In this document: piece after piece, positions 43,341 to 54,753 of the stretch
Numbering within the stretch: the stretch's first letter is position 1
Layout of the letters: each line of letters opens with the position of its first letter
Assembly: GCA_963971535.1 (NCBI GenBank)
Contig: OZ020594.1
Span: forward strand, 110,526,643 to 110,590,642
Source of the DNA: Notolepis coatsorum
Taxonomy: Eukaryota > Chordata > Actinopteri > Aulopiformes > Paralepididae
DNA length: 64,000 bases
Direction: 5' to 3'
Notes under the pieces: model-generated
What the model saw: the letters and a program-made list of their open reading frames with translations, nothing else
Database searches by the model: none
What the model was told of the DNA's origin: nothing
Translations under genes and position numbers: made by a program

Positions 43341-44400
43341 AGTAATGCTTTATAATTAGAACAGTGGGGCCAACAACAATATACAGCAGCACAGTCTCAA
43401 GTGTGTTGTTGCTATCGCTATATTGACAATGTGAACAGATTTGTTTGTATTATTATTGATTGATTCATTCATTGATTCATTACCCAAATGTGAACAATTG
43501 TGTTTGATATTGAAATTGTTTGTATTATTGTTCATTGAATTCATTACACAAATGAGAGCAACAGCATGTGTGTTTGTTTGATTCTTCACTCCCCCCTATG
43601 CAGGGGGTGCAACACTAGGTCCTTTGCTGTGCAGGGTCCACCTAACAGAGGACATGGAAGGAGGTGCTCCATGGTCTGGGGTTCTGTGCCACAGTCGCAT
43701 GTGGTTGGGCCACTAAGATAGCCCCATCTGCTTGGGGCTTCCCTGGAACGGCCAACACCTGGAAAGGAGCTAAGCAGCTATGACCCACATGGCGTGTGGC
43801 CGGGACTACACACAATATCGGACCTTAACAGGAAACCCAACAGCACCGCTAACATTGCTGCCTCCCTACCGGATGAGCTGAACAGCTTTTACGCCCGTTT
43901 TGAACGGTACCACCAACCTTCCAGGGGAAGCCCTCACCACTCATTAACCCCTCCCACAAGTCTGTACGATGAACGGTTCATGAGATATGAAAGGGGCGGG
44001 GCTCATTGCAATGGACAATAATCTATTCATAAATAATTGTAATGCATGTATATCAATGACAATAGGTTCACTATGGCATGTCTATATATTGTTAACAGGT
44101 GCCAGAAAGCTGATTACCAGCGAACCTGTGTAATATCACCCTCTTGTGGTGAAAAGCTATAACTTCATACTGAATATGCATTTCAATGATAGAAATGAAT
44201 TAACTTAAAATACTTTTCCAAAACTGCCCTATTGTGAGGTTAGCTGCGGACAGAGATAGACAGGTGGACAGAACCGACCTGATGGAGATAATTATTATAT
44301 TATATATAGTGTAGAGGCACTAAACCAACATTCATCTCTATGTGGGGGAATGGTATCCAACAAACAGTAAAGTAGCAACGGAGAATGAGACACTTGTTTT
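43341..44400. repeat. Chimeric dispersed repeat, copy 2
   Basis: Near-identical to 1191-2239, including the LINE linker VWPGLHTISDLNRKPNST and the minus-strand zinc-knuckle block. It retains AAAGGGGCGGGGCTC near 43990, which copy 1 lacks. The right end is cut by the poly-T of an L1 insertion. Confidence 0.85.
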
Positions 44401-46113
44401 TTTTTTTTTTTTTTTTTTCACAAATCTTACAAATATTCAAAGATATCTTTCAACAGTATAATATGCAAATCCCAATTTTTTTTTTTTTTTTTCGTATAGG
44501 CATATAAAACATACAAAATACTTATACAGACATACCAAAAACAGACATGGAAATTATAAAAAATACTTACAAAAAAAAACATTACTATATGTGCATATAT
44601 AACCAAGATGCATATACGTTAATGCATATACATACATAATACAATATAAAGTATAGGTACCATCAGGTCAGATCCCATTGATAATACTGAAACCCCACCT
44701 TAATCATTCGTCCCCAGACCGTTCAGTCAGGTGTAGAAAACTGTCCCATACCTCAGCGAAGATATCCTCATTTCCTGCGACTCTATATGTCACCCTTTCA
44801 TATGATGCTGTCCGGAACATTAGTTGCATCCATTCTTTAAAAGTAATATCAACAGGTGATTTCCAATGTCGTAATGCAATTCTACATCCTGATATCATGG
44901 CCATTCTATACCACATTCCCCGGTATTTAGGCAGTTTAATCCCTTTCGGTACTATACCCAAAACACATGCCATTTGGGCGTTATTTATCTTCACATTCAG
45001 AACCTTACTTAGGAATATCACAATTTGATCCCACATTTTCCGGACCTTCTCACATTCGTATAGCATGTGTAGTAAAGTGCCTGTCTCCTTCTCACATCTC
45101 CAGCAGATGTCACTGTCCCTTAATTTCAGTCTGGCCAGTTTACTAGGCGTCCAATAGCTTCTGTTCAACACTTTGTAAAAAATAAGTTGTGATTGCGCCT
45201 CCCGAGAGAATTTACTCCATTTGGACACCAGCTTCTCCCACATTTCCTCAGTAATATCCTCACGTACATCGTTCTCCCAGCTCAACCTCAGACCCGCCAA
45301 CTTGGGTGCATTGTATTCTCTTATAACATCATAAAATCTTGACGCACCGCCTTTCCTATGCCATCCTTTATAGAATATTTCTTGAATTGCAGTAATCGGG
45401 CCACACTTTGGCCCTCCTATTGATGACGATATACAATGTCTAATCTGTAAGAATTTATAAAAGTTTTTATTATCTATATCAAAATCCTCTTTAATATCCT
45501 CAAAAGGCAAAACCCCATCTTCCCCGGCTATATCACCTAGTACACGTATCCCCCTTTTAATCCAATCGTCCCATATGACTGATTTCTTACCAATCTTTAG
45601 TTTTTTATTATACCATATAGAGGCTCTTGTAGTTAAATATGGGCTATCACCAGTCATTCTGTGCGATTGATTCCAAGTTTCCCTGATAAATGCCATTAGA
45701 GGGTTTTTAAAAGGTATAGGTCTGTCTGATTGTGTCAGGAAGGATTCCAGAGATGAGGGATATATCATTTCCTCCTCCATCTTGACCCAAGCAGGTGCCT
45801 CCTCAGTCGAGTGATTCAATTTGGAGAGCTGGGAGAGCGAGAACGCATAGTGATACCAGTCTAGCTTAGGCAGGGATAAGCCGCCATTTTCCTTTGCTGC
45901 ATACATTTTGGCCCGACCAAATAGTGGCCTTTTGCCCCCCCACAAATATACATTAATGACTTTGTCATAGTACTGTTTGAGTAACTGAGCCGGGAGAGTC
46001 AGCGGCAGCATATATAGGATATCATTTAATTTGGGAGCCAATATCATTTTTACTAAGTTTATCTTCCCAAGGAGGGACATATTCATCTTGGCCCAATTCT
46101 GGGTCAGAGCACT
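44401..46113 (-). mobile_element. L1-type LINE, 5' truncated
   Basis: The T-run at 44401-44419 is the antisense poly(A) tail, followed by the 3' UTR and coding sequence on the minus strand. It is truncated at about 46113 in the middle of ORF2. Confidence 0.85.
44704..46113 (-). pseudogene. L1 ORF2 C-terminal part, about 468 codons
   Basis: The frame runs from LTQNWAKMNMSLLGKINLVK through KLDWYHYAFSLSQLSKLNHS to a stop at 44704. Near the end is ICWRCEKETGTLLHMLYECE, the L1/Tx1 C-terminal Cys/His motif (C-x2-C...H...C), then RKMWDQIVIFLSKVL. The polymerase and endonuclease domains are absent by truncation. The remaining frame has no stop, so insertion may be recent. Confidence 0.88.
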
Positions 46114-46133
46114 AAAATGAGTCCAACATTAAC

Positions 46134-46371
46134 CTAAATTAACTCAACACCAAAATGATGGTGGGCAATTCTGTCCCTTGCAGCCCGTCCGGTCTGCTCG
46201 TCCAAGTGGACTGGCTGTAGGTCGTCCTCAGGATGGTCCAGGATGACTGGGACCCTCTCCTTCCTCAGTGTTGCCACATTGTGGAGCACTGCACAGCCAC
46301 AGTGATGTCACATGGCCTGTCTGGTGCCACCCGCCCGCAGCCCCCGCACACATGTGAATCTGGCCTTCAGT
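46134..46371 (-). pseudogene. HARBI1-like transposase, C-terminal piece
   Basis: Reads KARFTCVRGL-type residues, then AVLHNVATLRKERVPVILDH, DDLQPVHLDEQTGRAARDRI and AHHHFGVELI with a stop at 46134. ...CAVLHN.A is the conserved C-terminal signature of Harbinger nucleases. Missing bases around 46300 break the frame between CDITVA and CAVLHN. Confidence 0.75.
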
Positions 46372-47502
46372 TGGTGCTGGTTCTGTATAGGGGGTCATGA
46401 GGTAGGGCTTGAGGCCCTGGTGCTGGCTCTGGTTAGGGGGTCATGAGGTAGGGCTTGAGGCCCTGGTGCTGGCTCTGGTTAGGGGGTCACGAGGTAGGGC
46501 TTGAGGCCCTGGTGCTGGCTCTGGTTAGGGGGTCACGAGGTAGGGCTTGAGGCCCTGGTGCTGGCTCTGGATAGGGGGTCATGAGGTAGGGCTTGAGGCC
46601 CTGGTGCTGGCTCTGGATAGGGGGTCATGAGGTAGGGCTTGAGGCCCTGGTGCTGGCTCTGGTTAGGGGGTCACGAGGTAGGGCGTGAGGCCCTGGTGCT
46701 GGTTCTGTATAGGGGGTCATGAGGTAGGGCTTGAGGCCCTGGTGCTGGCTCTGGATAGGGGGTCATGAGGTAGGGCTTGAGGCCCTGGTGCTGGCTCTGG
46801 ATAGGGGGTCATGAGGTAGGGCTTGAGGCCCTGGTGCTGGCTCTGGTTAGGGGGTCATGAGGTAGGGCTTGAGGCCCTGGTGCTGGCTCTGGTTAGGGGG
46901 TCATGAGGTAGGGCTTGAGGCCCTGGTGCTGGCTCTGGATAGGGGGTCATGAGGTAGGGCTTGAGGCCCTGGTGCTGGCTCTGGTTAGGGGGTCATGAGG
47001 TAGGGCTTGAGGCCCTGGTGCTGGCTCTGGATAGGGGGTCATGAGGTAGGGCTTGAGGCCCTGGTGCTGGCTCTGGTTAGGGGGTCATGAGGTAGGGCTT
47101 GAGGCCCTGGTGCTGGCTCTGGATAGGGGGTCATGAGGTAGGGCTTCAGGCCCTGGTGCTGGCTCTGGATAGGGGGTCATGAGTTAGGGCTTGAGGCCCT
47201 GGTGCTGGCTCTGGATAGGGGGTCATGAGGTAGGGCTTGAGGCACTGGTGCTGGCTCTGGATAGGGGGTCATGAGGTAGGGCTTCAGGCCCTGGTGCTGG
47301 CTCTGGATAGGGGGTCATGAGGTAGGGCTTGAGGCCCTGGTGCTGGCTCTGGTTAGGGGGTCATGAGGTAGGGCTTGAGGCCCTGGTGCTGGCTCTGGTT
47401 AGGGGGTCATGAGGTAGGGCTTGAGGCCCTGGTGCTGGCTCTGGTTAGGGGGTCATGAGGTAGGGCTTGAGGCCCTGGTGCTGGCTCTGGTTAGGGGGTC
47501 AC
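46372..47502 (-). repeat. 46-bp minisatellite derived from transposase codons, about 24.6 copies
   Basis: On the minus strand the unit reads GGCCTCAAGCCCTACCTCAT then GACCCCCTATCCAGAGCC and AGCACCAG. In one frame this is GLKPYLMTPYPEPAPG, the conserved GYPLKPYLMTP-type motif of Harbinger transposases, at exactly the place where it is expected between exon 3 and the C-terminal piece. The period of 46 is not a multiple of 3, so the frame is lost after one unit. TATCC and TAACC variants alternate. Confidence 0.9.
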
Positions 47503-47559
47503 GCAGCCCGGCCACTTGGCCTCAACATTGGTGATGAGGCAGGTGGAGTCACAGATCAT
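47503..47559 (-). pseudogene. HARBI1-like transposase exon 3 start
   Basis: After a TTCATCTTAG acceptor it reads MICDSTCLITNVEAKWPGCV, the conserved block with the NVxAKWPG motif that contributes to the DDE nuclease core. It runs directly into the 46-bp minisatellite. Confidence 0.8.
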
Positions 47560-47561
47560 CT

Positions 47562-48224
47562 AAGATGAATTGCGGTCAAGTCATGTGTATTGTACAGTAC
47601 AGCAGGCAATTGCAAGGTCCATGATGACCCCTATTTTCAATTCAATATGATTGTTTTTATAGCAATGTAATTTGAGGAAAATTATATACACTGTAAATAA
47701 TGTGACTACTAGTGTTTACTTTAAAACAAATTAAGGTAACTAAGGGAAACGTCATATAATTTAATAGATTTTAATCACATGAGTTTGATTAAAATTTATT
47801 GAATACGTTAACAAAATTTAAAGCAAAAACGTAAGTATATGTTAATAATAATAACAGTTAAAATGTGTTGGATTTAGTAATAGCATGCCAAATCATGAGT
47901 TAATATAGCCAAAACATTTTAAGTAAAATTTTTCCCTTGTGGAATTTAGTTGTACTTGCAAAAAAAATTTGGGCTATATCATGATTTGTGATTAAAATCT
48001 ATTCAATTATATGAAGTTTCCCTTAGTTACCTTAATTTCTTTAAGTAAACACTAGTCACATTATTTCGTTTTGTTGCCTAATTCAACACATGGCAATTCT
48101 TATTTACCTGTAGCCTATCTAAATGAATTATGCAAATGTAGGTTTTAATTGGCATTATAGGACTTATCTATTCAATAACACTGAATGTCACTGTTCCCAT
48201 CATTTCTTCATGTCTAATGTACCC
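47562..48224 (-). other. Transposase intron 2, unique part
   Basis: AT-rich with no coding content. Partly self-similar segments occur in opposite orientation (AGTTTCCCTTAGTTACCTTA at 48012 and TAAGGTAACTAAGGGAAACG at 47732), an inverted repeat of about 20 bp with surrounding similarity. Confidence 0.6.
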
Positions 48225-49006
48225 AATATCATGTCTTCTCGGTGCATATAGGCTACCTGCACATTAATATCATGTCTGCTCGGTACATATAGGCTACCTG
48301 CACATTAATATCATGTATTCTCGGTGCATATAGGCTACCTGCACATTAATATCATGTCTTCTCGGTGCATATAGGCTACCTGCACATTAATATCATGTCT
48401 TCTCGGTGCATATAGGCTACCTGCACATTAATATCATGTCTTCTCGGTGCATATAGGCTACCTGCACATTAATATCATGTCTTCTCGGTGCATATAGGTT
48501 ACCTGCACAGTAATATCATGTCTTCTCGGTGCATATAGGCTACCTGCACATTAATATCATGTCTTCTCTGTGCATATAGGCTACCTGCACATTAATATCA
48601 TGTCTTCTCGGTGCATATAGGCTACCTGCACATTAATATCATGTCTTCTCGGTGCATATAGGCTACCTGCACATTAATATCATGTCTTCTCGGTGCATAT
48701 AGGCCGACCTGCACATTAATATCATGTCTTCTCTGTGCATATAGGCCAACCTGCACATTAATATCATGTCTTCTCGGTGCATATAGGCTACCTGCACATT
48801 AATATCATGTCTTCTCTGTGCATATAGGCTACCTGCACATTAATATCATGTCTTCTCGGTGCATATAGGCTACCTGCACATTAATATCATGTCTTCTCGG
48901 TGCATATAGGCTACCTGCACATTAATATCATGTCTTCTCGGTGCATATAGGCTACCTGCACATTAATATCATGTCTTCTCGGTGCATATAGGCTACCTGC
49001 ACATTA
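48225..49006 (-). repeat. 41-bp minisatellite containing the exon 2 splice donor, about 19 copies
   Basis: On the minus strand each unit reads ATTAATGTGCAGGTAGCCTA then TATGCACCGAGAAGACATGA. The first copy is the true end of exon 2 (SINVQ at ATTAATGTGCAG, donor GTAGCC). The array is therefore a head-to-tail amplification of an exon-intron border. Most units keep CAG/GTAGCC intact. Confidence 0.92.
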
Positions 49007-49147
49007 ATGCTGTGAAAGCCTTTTCCATTCACAAAAGCACCCTGGTTTGGGCCAGAGGGTGATTTGAGTTGGATCTGCGCGCAGTCTGTCCTGTAAGGTA
49101 CAAGGTTTACACAACACAGTCCACTGCGCCCATGACATTGGGAAACT
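48997..49147 (-). pseudogene. HARBI1-like transposase exon 2
   Basis: Begins after a TTATTATGCAG acceptor with FPNVMGAVDC, then an about 33-bp internal insertion with a stop, then AQIQLKSPSGPNQGAFVNGK and GFHSINVQ. The VDC...H/Q.I block carries the first catalytic Asp of Harbinger transposases. The insertion breaks the frame. Confidence 0.8.
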
Positions 49148-49231
49148 CTGCATAATAATAATAAGCTCCGTAATGAATAGTGATAGGAATGCATTTTCAT
49201 TAAATGGTGAAATATTGAATAACTTAATTAC

Positions 49232-49477
49232 CTGCAATTCCATAGAAGCCCTCTTTGACTACTCTTTACTTGGACACGGCCAGGGAATGTAATGAAGACA
49301 TCCATGAGCTTCTTCAAGGCCAAATATACTTTGTGAACGGCACGGCATGCAGCGGCTCGGCTGATGTTCTCCGCATCGCCTACGGTGTACAGGAAGGTAC
49401 CACCGGCAAAGAAGCGCAAGGCGATGCAGACAGTCTGGGAGACACTCAACTCAAATAGTGATTTAGCCAAACTTGCT
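49232..49477 (-). pseudogene. HARBI1-like transposase exon 1
   Basis: Reads KSLFELSVSQTVCIALRFFA, GGTFLYTVGDAENISRAAAC and RAVHKVYLALKKLMDVFITF, the N-terminal helical region of HARBI1-like proteins (ALRFFAsGsF.. and VGDaEniSkatv). It ends GFYGIA with a GCAG/GTAATT donor. An intron of only about 84 bp separates it from exon 2. Confidence 0.85.
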
Positions 49478-49569
49478 TCATGGAACCGAAAAGCCTGACT
49501 TATGTCAAGTTATCCTGAAGATTATCAGGCTAACTAAGTTAGCAACGTACGGGGAACGGGGCCCAGGAG

Positions 49570-50031
49570 CATAGGATGACTTTTTCACAACGTTTGGTTT
49601 GTGCAAGTCAGGGTAAACGCTTTAATCCTCACATTTAATCAACAATGTAGTTGACAAGGACAATGCCACGCACCTCTTCATCCTCCTTCAAAGCCCCTTA
49701 GTGTATTTACTCTTTAGCTTTGCTGTCCATGAATGGATACAATGGGGGGTAATGATTGCTTTTCTCTGTCAAAAGGCAGCTGAGGATCTGAAGCAGTCAG
49801 TCCGGCTGAAGCCATCAGCAGGGTCCCATGAGATAAAGCGGATGAACTACTGGATATTGATAAGAACGTTTTATTTTACTTTTATTTACTTCAAAATGTT
49901 TCTACATACAACCTGGTCCCACATTAGTAAATTTTCTTCAGTTTTAGCCTTTTTTAGATTAATATCTGTTTCACTTCTTTCTTTGCTCACTCTTTGGTGG
50001 TCAAAGGTCAAGGTCACTGACACACAGCTCA
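49570..50031. other. Spacer between the Harbinger element and a possible exon
   Basis: No gene supported; an ORF at 49701-50144 has no recognisable domain. Confidence 0.4.
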
Positions 50032-50061
50032 TTGTTGAATCCAGAGAGGCTGAGTCAGGAT

Positions 50062-50295
50062 CGCAGCACAACGATGGGCCTCTGCGCTGCTCGGCTGGAG
50101 GGTGCCGGTCCTGGAGACGGGCCTTTCGTTGGCGTTGGACTTGAAGGTGTGGAAGTTCTGCAAAACCTACAAAGTGTCACCCTCGGATGTGTGATGCTGT
50201 TTGGACTGATCTACTGTATGTGCTTAGTTCTGATGGAACTGGACACAAGCAGTCTTTCAAAGGTACAAGCCCTGAACGTGAAGCTGCTCAAGTGA
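50062..50295 (+). pseudogene. Possible SAMD3-like C-terminal exon, degraded
   Basis: The end of the ORF reads LQSVTLGCVMLFGLIYCMCL, VLMELDTSSLSKVQALNVKL, then a stop. This resembles the C-terminus of a large, partly transposon-associated family of fish proteins annotated as SAM-domain-like (VTLGCIFGLIYALNL... F.EVLQKVLMELD..KLS.KVQALKNKLL). If so, about 20 residues between LIY and VLMELD are deleted. I cannot confirm this without a search. Confidence 0.35.
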
Positions 50296-50491
50296 GTAAT
50301 TGGCCTGGTATGTTTTCCAGAGGGAAATATCAGGGTATATCAGAGTGGTTGGCTGTCAAAAAATAAAAACAAGCGAGCAGAAAAGCTGGTGACAGTGTGT
50401 TTGTGTGTTTTATCAGTTCTTGCTGCTGCTAAATGTTCCTTTATATTCCTACATGCAGGACGTGTGGTGGTGCACATTGTGGTGGAGATCA

Positions 50492-52303
50492 CCCCATCTT
50501 ACAGGCCATCTTACAGGCCACCTACAGGCCATCTTACAGGCCATCTTACAGGCCATCTTACAGGCCATCTACAGGCCATCTTACAGGCCATCTTACAGGC
50601 CATCTACAGGCCATCTTACAGGCCATCTACAGGCCACCTTACAGGCCACCTACAGGCCATCTTACAGGCCACCTTACAGGCCACCTACAGGCCATCTTAC
50701 AGGCCATCTTACAGGCCATCCTACAGGCCATCTACAGGCCACCTACAGGCCATCTTACAGGCCATCTTACAGGCCATCTACAGGCCATCTTACAGGCCAT
50801 CTACAGGCCATCTTACAGGCCATCTTACAAGCCATCTACAGGCCATCTTACAGGCCATCTTACAGGCCATCTTACAGGCCATCTACAGGCCATCTACAGG
50901 CCATCTTACAGGCCACCTTACAGGCCACCTACAGGCCATCTTACAGGCCATCTACAGGCCATCTTACAGGCCATCTACAGGCCATCTTACAGGCCATCTA
51001 CAGGCCATCTTACAGGCCACCTACAGGCCATCTTACAGGCCATCTTACAGGCCATCTACAGGACATCTACTGGCCATCTTACAGGCCATCTACAGGCCAT
51101 CTTACAGGCCATCTTACAGGCCATCTACAGGCCATCTACAGGCCATCTACAGGCCATCTACAGGCCATCTACAGGCCATCTTACAGGCCATCTACAGGCC
51201 ATCTTACAGGCCATCTTACAGGCCATCTACAGGCCATCTTACAGGCCATCTACAGGCCATCTACAGGCCATCTTACAGGCCAGGCCATCTTACATGCCAT
51301 CTACAGGCCATCTTACAGGCCATCTTACAGGCCACCTACAGGCCATCTTACATGCCATCTACAGGCCATCTTACAGGCCATCTTACAGGCCATCTTACAG
51401 GCCATCTTACAGGCCATCTTACAGGCCATCTTACAGGCCATCTAACAGGCCATCTACAGGCCATCTTACAGGCCATCTTACAAGCCATCTACAGGCCATC
51501 TACAGGCCATCTACAGGCCATCTACAGGCCACCTACAGGCCATCTTACAGGCCATCTACAGGCCACCTACAGGCCATATACAGGCCATTTTACAGGCCAC
51601 CTACAGGCCATCTACAGGCCATCTTACAGGCCATACAGGCCATCTTACAGGCCATCTACAGGCCATCTTACAGGCCATCTTACAGGCCATCTACAGGCCA
51701 TCTTACAGGCCATCTACAGGCCATCTCACAGGCCATCTACAGGCCATCTTACAGGCCACCTACAGGCCATCTTACATGCCATCTACAGGCCATCTTACAG
51801 GCCACCTTACAGGCCATCTTACAGGCCACCTACAGGCCATCTTACAGGCCATCTTACAGGCCATCTACAGGCCATCTTACAGGCCACCTACAGGCCATCT
51901 ACAGGCCATCTTACAGGCCATCTATAGGCCATCTTACAGGCCATCTTACAGGCCATCTTACAGGCCATCTTACAGGCCATCTACAGGCCATCTTACAGGC
52001 CATCTTACAGGCCACCTACAGGCCATCTTACAGGCCATCTTACAGGCCATCTATAGGCCATCTTACAGGCCATCTTACAGGCCATCTTACAGGCCATCTT
52101 ACAGGCCATCTACAGGCCATCTTACAGGCCATCTACAGGCCATCTTACAGGCCATCTTACAGGCCACCTACAGGCCATCTACAGGCCATCTTACAGGCCA
52201 TCTTACAGGCCACCTACAGGCCATCTTACAGGCCACCTACAGGCCATCTTACAGGCCACCTTACAGGCAATCTACAGGCCATCTACAGGCCATCTTACAG
52301 GCC
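50492..52303. repeat. Minisatellite of mixed 11- and 12-bp units, 1.8 kb
   Basis: Built from CTTACAGGCCAT (12) and CTACAGGCCAT (11), with ACC variants of the last bases. No unit contains a stop in any forward frame, so all three plus-strand frames stay open for hundreds of codons (up to 642). These ORFs are artefacts of the repeat. Larger blocks (for example around 51910-52100) are duplicated. Confidence 0.97.
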
Positions 52304-53266
52304 CAGAGACATTTGCTTTTATATGGCACAGCTTTTAAATGGCGCCATGTTACATGTTTGAAGAATGCAACAACATGGTCTGTTCTTTATGTAGGTATTG
52401 TACAGTAGTTACATATTGAAGGTGTGGGGTGAATGGATTACATTTTGTTCATGGCATAAACCTGGTTATTATGCATTTCAAACAAATAGGCTTTATTAAT
52501 ACTGACAGATATACATCACATTAAGTGTATTACTTTGTCTAAGTTAAATCTATAATGCAAATTAATGGACATTTGATATTCAATTCAATTACATACATGC
52601 TAAAGATTAGGCTTTAAAATGTCTGTGTTAGTATCAGTATATTTAAACAAGGTTTCTGAACAAAGTTAGTGGTGGTGATTAGTGGTCTCCACTCCCAGAG
52701 CAGACGATATTGATGGTCGACTCTTTGAACTGCAATAAAGGTGGTAAATGTTCTGCATCGTTTTAAATCAAGACCTTTCTTCCATTCAATCACATAATAC
52801 AATCTTTTCTATGGCAGTTGTGTCCTGAGTGTCTTTCCATCTAAGTGGAACTACAAGATCAGTACCTATATATTCAAGGACTGCTCAATGACGAGAATAC
52901 AATTAATACAAATGTATATTTATTGTTTAATGTCTATTCACTATAAACAGAACATGAAAAATACATTGTACAATATAATAGATTTACTGTAAAGATTAAA
53001 AGAGATATATCTTGAATGCATAAACATGTTACTTCATAGTTACTTTGAGAGGTGCGCCAATATATTCCACTCTGCACTATTAATCTACATATGCAGATCA
53101 TTGTAAATACATCACATATAAACATAACACTGCCTTCATGGCACAACCTTGATTTAACTAAAAAGATTATTTTCATGAATGGATTACTAGATTTCAACCA
53201 GAATACAATACGTTCTCTTGGGCCCTTCCTTGTTGTTAAACAAGGTGAAAATAGTGGAGCTAAAGC
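52304..53266. other. Unassigned DNA
   Basis: AT-rich, with no supported gene or element. ORFs at 52934-53317 (minus) and 53052-53339 (plus) overlap each other antisense and have no recognisable content. Confidence 0.45.
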
Positions 53267-53269
53267 CTG

Positions 53270-54750
53270 GGCCCTATTCCTCGTACCTGGTTCAACTAAG
53301 TCGATCAAAAGTCCCATTATCCAGATTAAATTAACCTGATGTTTGAATCTGCGCTTTCCCTGTTCCTCGAAGGTGGATTCAGTCTCGTTAATTCGAACCA
53401 GACTTGATGCTCAGGATAAGTGCCTCAGCAGGTGTCGATCGCAGAAATCCAGATTTTTTAACGGCATTGATTGATTGATTTAAAACTGTATTAACATATT
53501 GCAGAATGGGTACAATACACACGGCTCAATAGCCTCGCAGACAAGTTAAATGCATAATCTATAGGCTAATGTTAAATCCCTCATTACCCCAATCAATCAG
53601 ATTATATTTCTTTAAATGTGCCTGATGGCAGTAGGCTTAATGGAATGAATAATCGAATGAGATCTATTTCTAGCGAAAATAATTAGTTAAACTCTTTCAG
53701 AATAAGTAGATACAAACAAGCCCAAAGAGTATCTAATTGATAAGATGCTTATGAGGATATCTGCACTGTATGCGCTCGGCTTAGGTAACATGTACTTTAT
53801 ATATAAATACAATTTTCAAGGCGCGACCCCCGAAATAACAGAGAGGCTTGGAGCCGGCTATACAGTTTCACTATTAATCAGGTTTTAATCTGTTTTGGAC
53901 ATAATCCATATGCATTGAATTGATTAACCTTTGGTTTATACCAGTGATGCATGTTCATCATCAGATAACAGTGCTTGAACAGATAAATGCATTTTCTCAA
54001 ATGCATTAATGTGACGTCAACGGCTCATTCAATTGCTCAAATCCGTCAAACAGCGCATCTCAGAGATTTTAATCCCAGTTACAATATCACAATAACGTGT
54101 GAGTGATGATACAATTCAACAATCCTCAGATTCCTCGTAATTCATAATCCACAAAGACCACAATCAACGCATAGACACTTCAATTTTATGCTTGAATGAA
54201 ACACAATCCGGGCACTCCGTTAAGCAAATCTACAGCGGAGAATATATGAAACGAATCAGAGCCAAACGGCCGAATTCATTAAAAATATCCCTGCGGGATT
54301 CACATTTGCAATGTGCAGTTATAAAAATAACCACATGCAGTGTGTATCGCGACTCCGAGCGCCGTATATGACATGCATTATTTTATTTAGGACAAAGTAA
54401 ATCTATAGGCTGAATATGATTTATTATCAGCATTTAGGTCTATTATTTTACATTTCAAAAGCCCCCTCTAGGAAAACGAAGCACAAAAACATAATTTAGA
54501 ATGGTATAATGCAGATCTACACTGTGGTAATTATTTCAGGAAGCGAACTGGCACTTCTTTGCGAGGGTGTGGCCATGGTTCATCCAGCTAACTGAACTTA
54601 ACCCTGCTCCGGAGCAGGTTCAAACTTTCTGATCTGTTACCATGGCGATTTAGAAAATCCAACTTCGGGGAACGGAAATGTCTGGCTTAAGTCAAGCTAT
54701 GCTAAAAATTATCCGGCTAACTCAGTTAGCCAGGTACGGGGAATAGGGCC
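53270..54750. mobile_element. Harbinger-family MITE, CTG target duplication
   Basis: Left end GGCCCTATTCCTCGTACC, right end GGTACGGGGAATAGGGCC. CTG flanks both sides (53267-53269 and 54751-54753), the 3-bp duplication of PIF/Harbinger elements. The right end's inner 80 bases (TAAGTCAAGCTATGC, CCGGCTAACTCAGTTAGCC) match the Harbinger terminus at 49484-49569. A short reversed LINE tail lies inside at about 53466-53530. No transposase. Confidence 0.85.
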
Positions 54751-54753
54751 CTG

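Larger units (their letters stand above)
46134..49569 (-). mobile_element. PIF/Harbinger transposon with HARBI1-like transposase, one end lost
   Basis: The right terminus is visible in reverse at about 49484-49569: CTGGGCCCCGTTCCCCGTAC then GTTGCTAACTTAGTTAGCC on the minus strand. It matches the ends of the MITE at 53270-54750. The other terminus is missing next to the L1. Transposase exons are at 49232-49477, 48997-49147 and 47503-47559, then 46134-46371. Two minisatellites (46372-47502, 48225-49006) have grown inside it. Confidence 0.82.

Noticed and set aside
44391-46140. Target duplication of the minus-strand L1 (AATGAGAC versus AATGAGTC)
   Set aside because: Only partial similarity, and the sequence right of the L1 does not continue the repeat copy as expected.
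46372-49006. CRISPR-like regularly spaced repeats
   Set aside because: Units are contiguous tandem copies without variable spacers, lie in transposase genes and the DNA is eukaryotic.
50389-52408. ORFs of 210-642 codons in all plus frames
   Set aside because: They are translations of an 11/12-bp minisatellite that lacks stop words; no domain and no start context.
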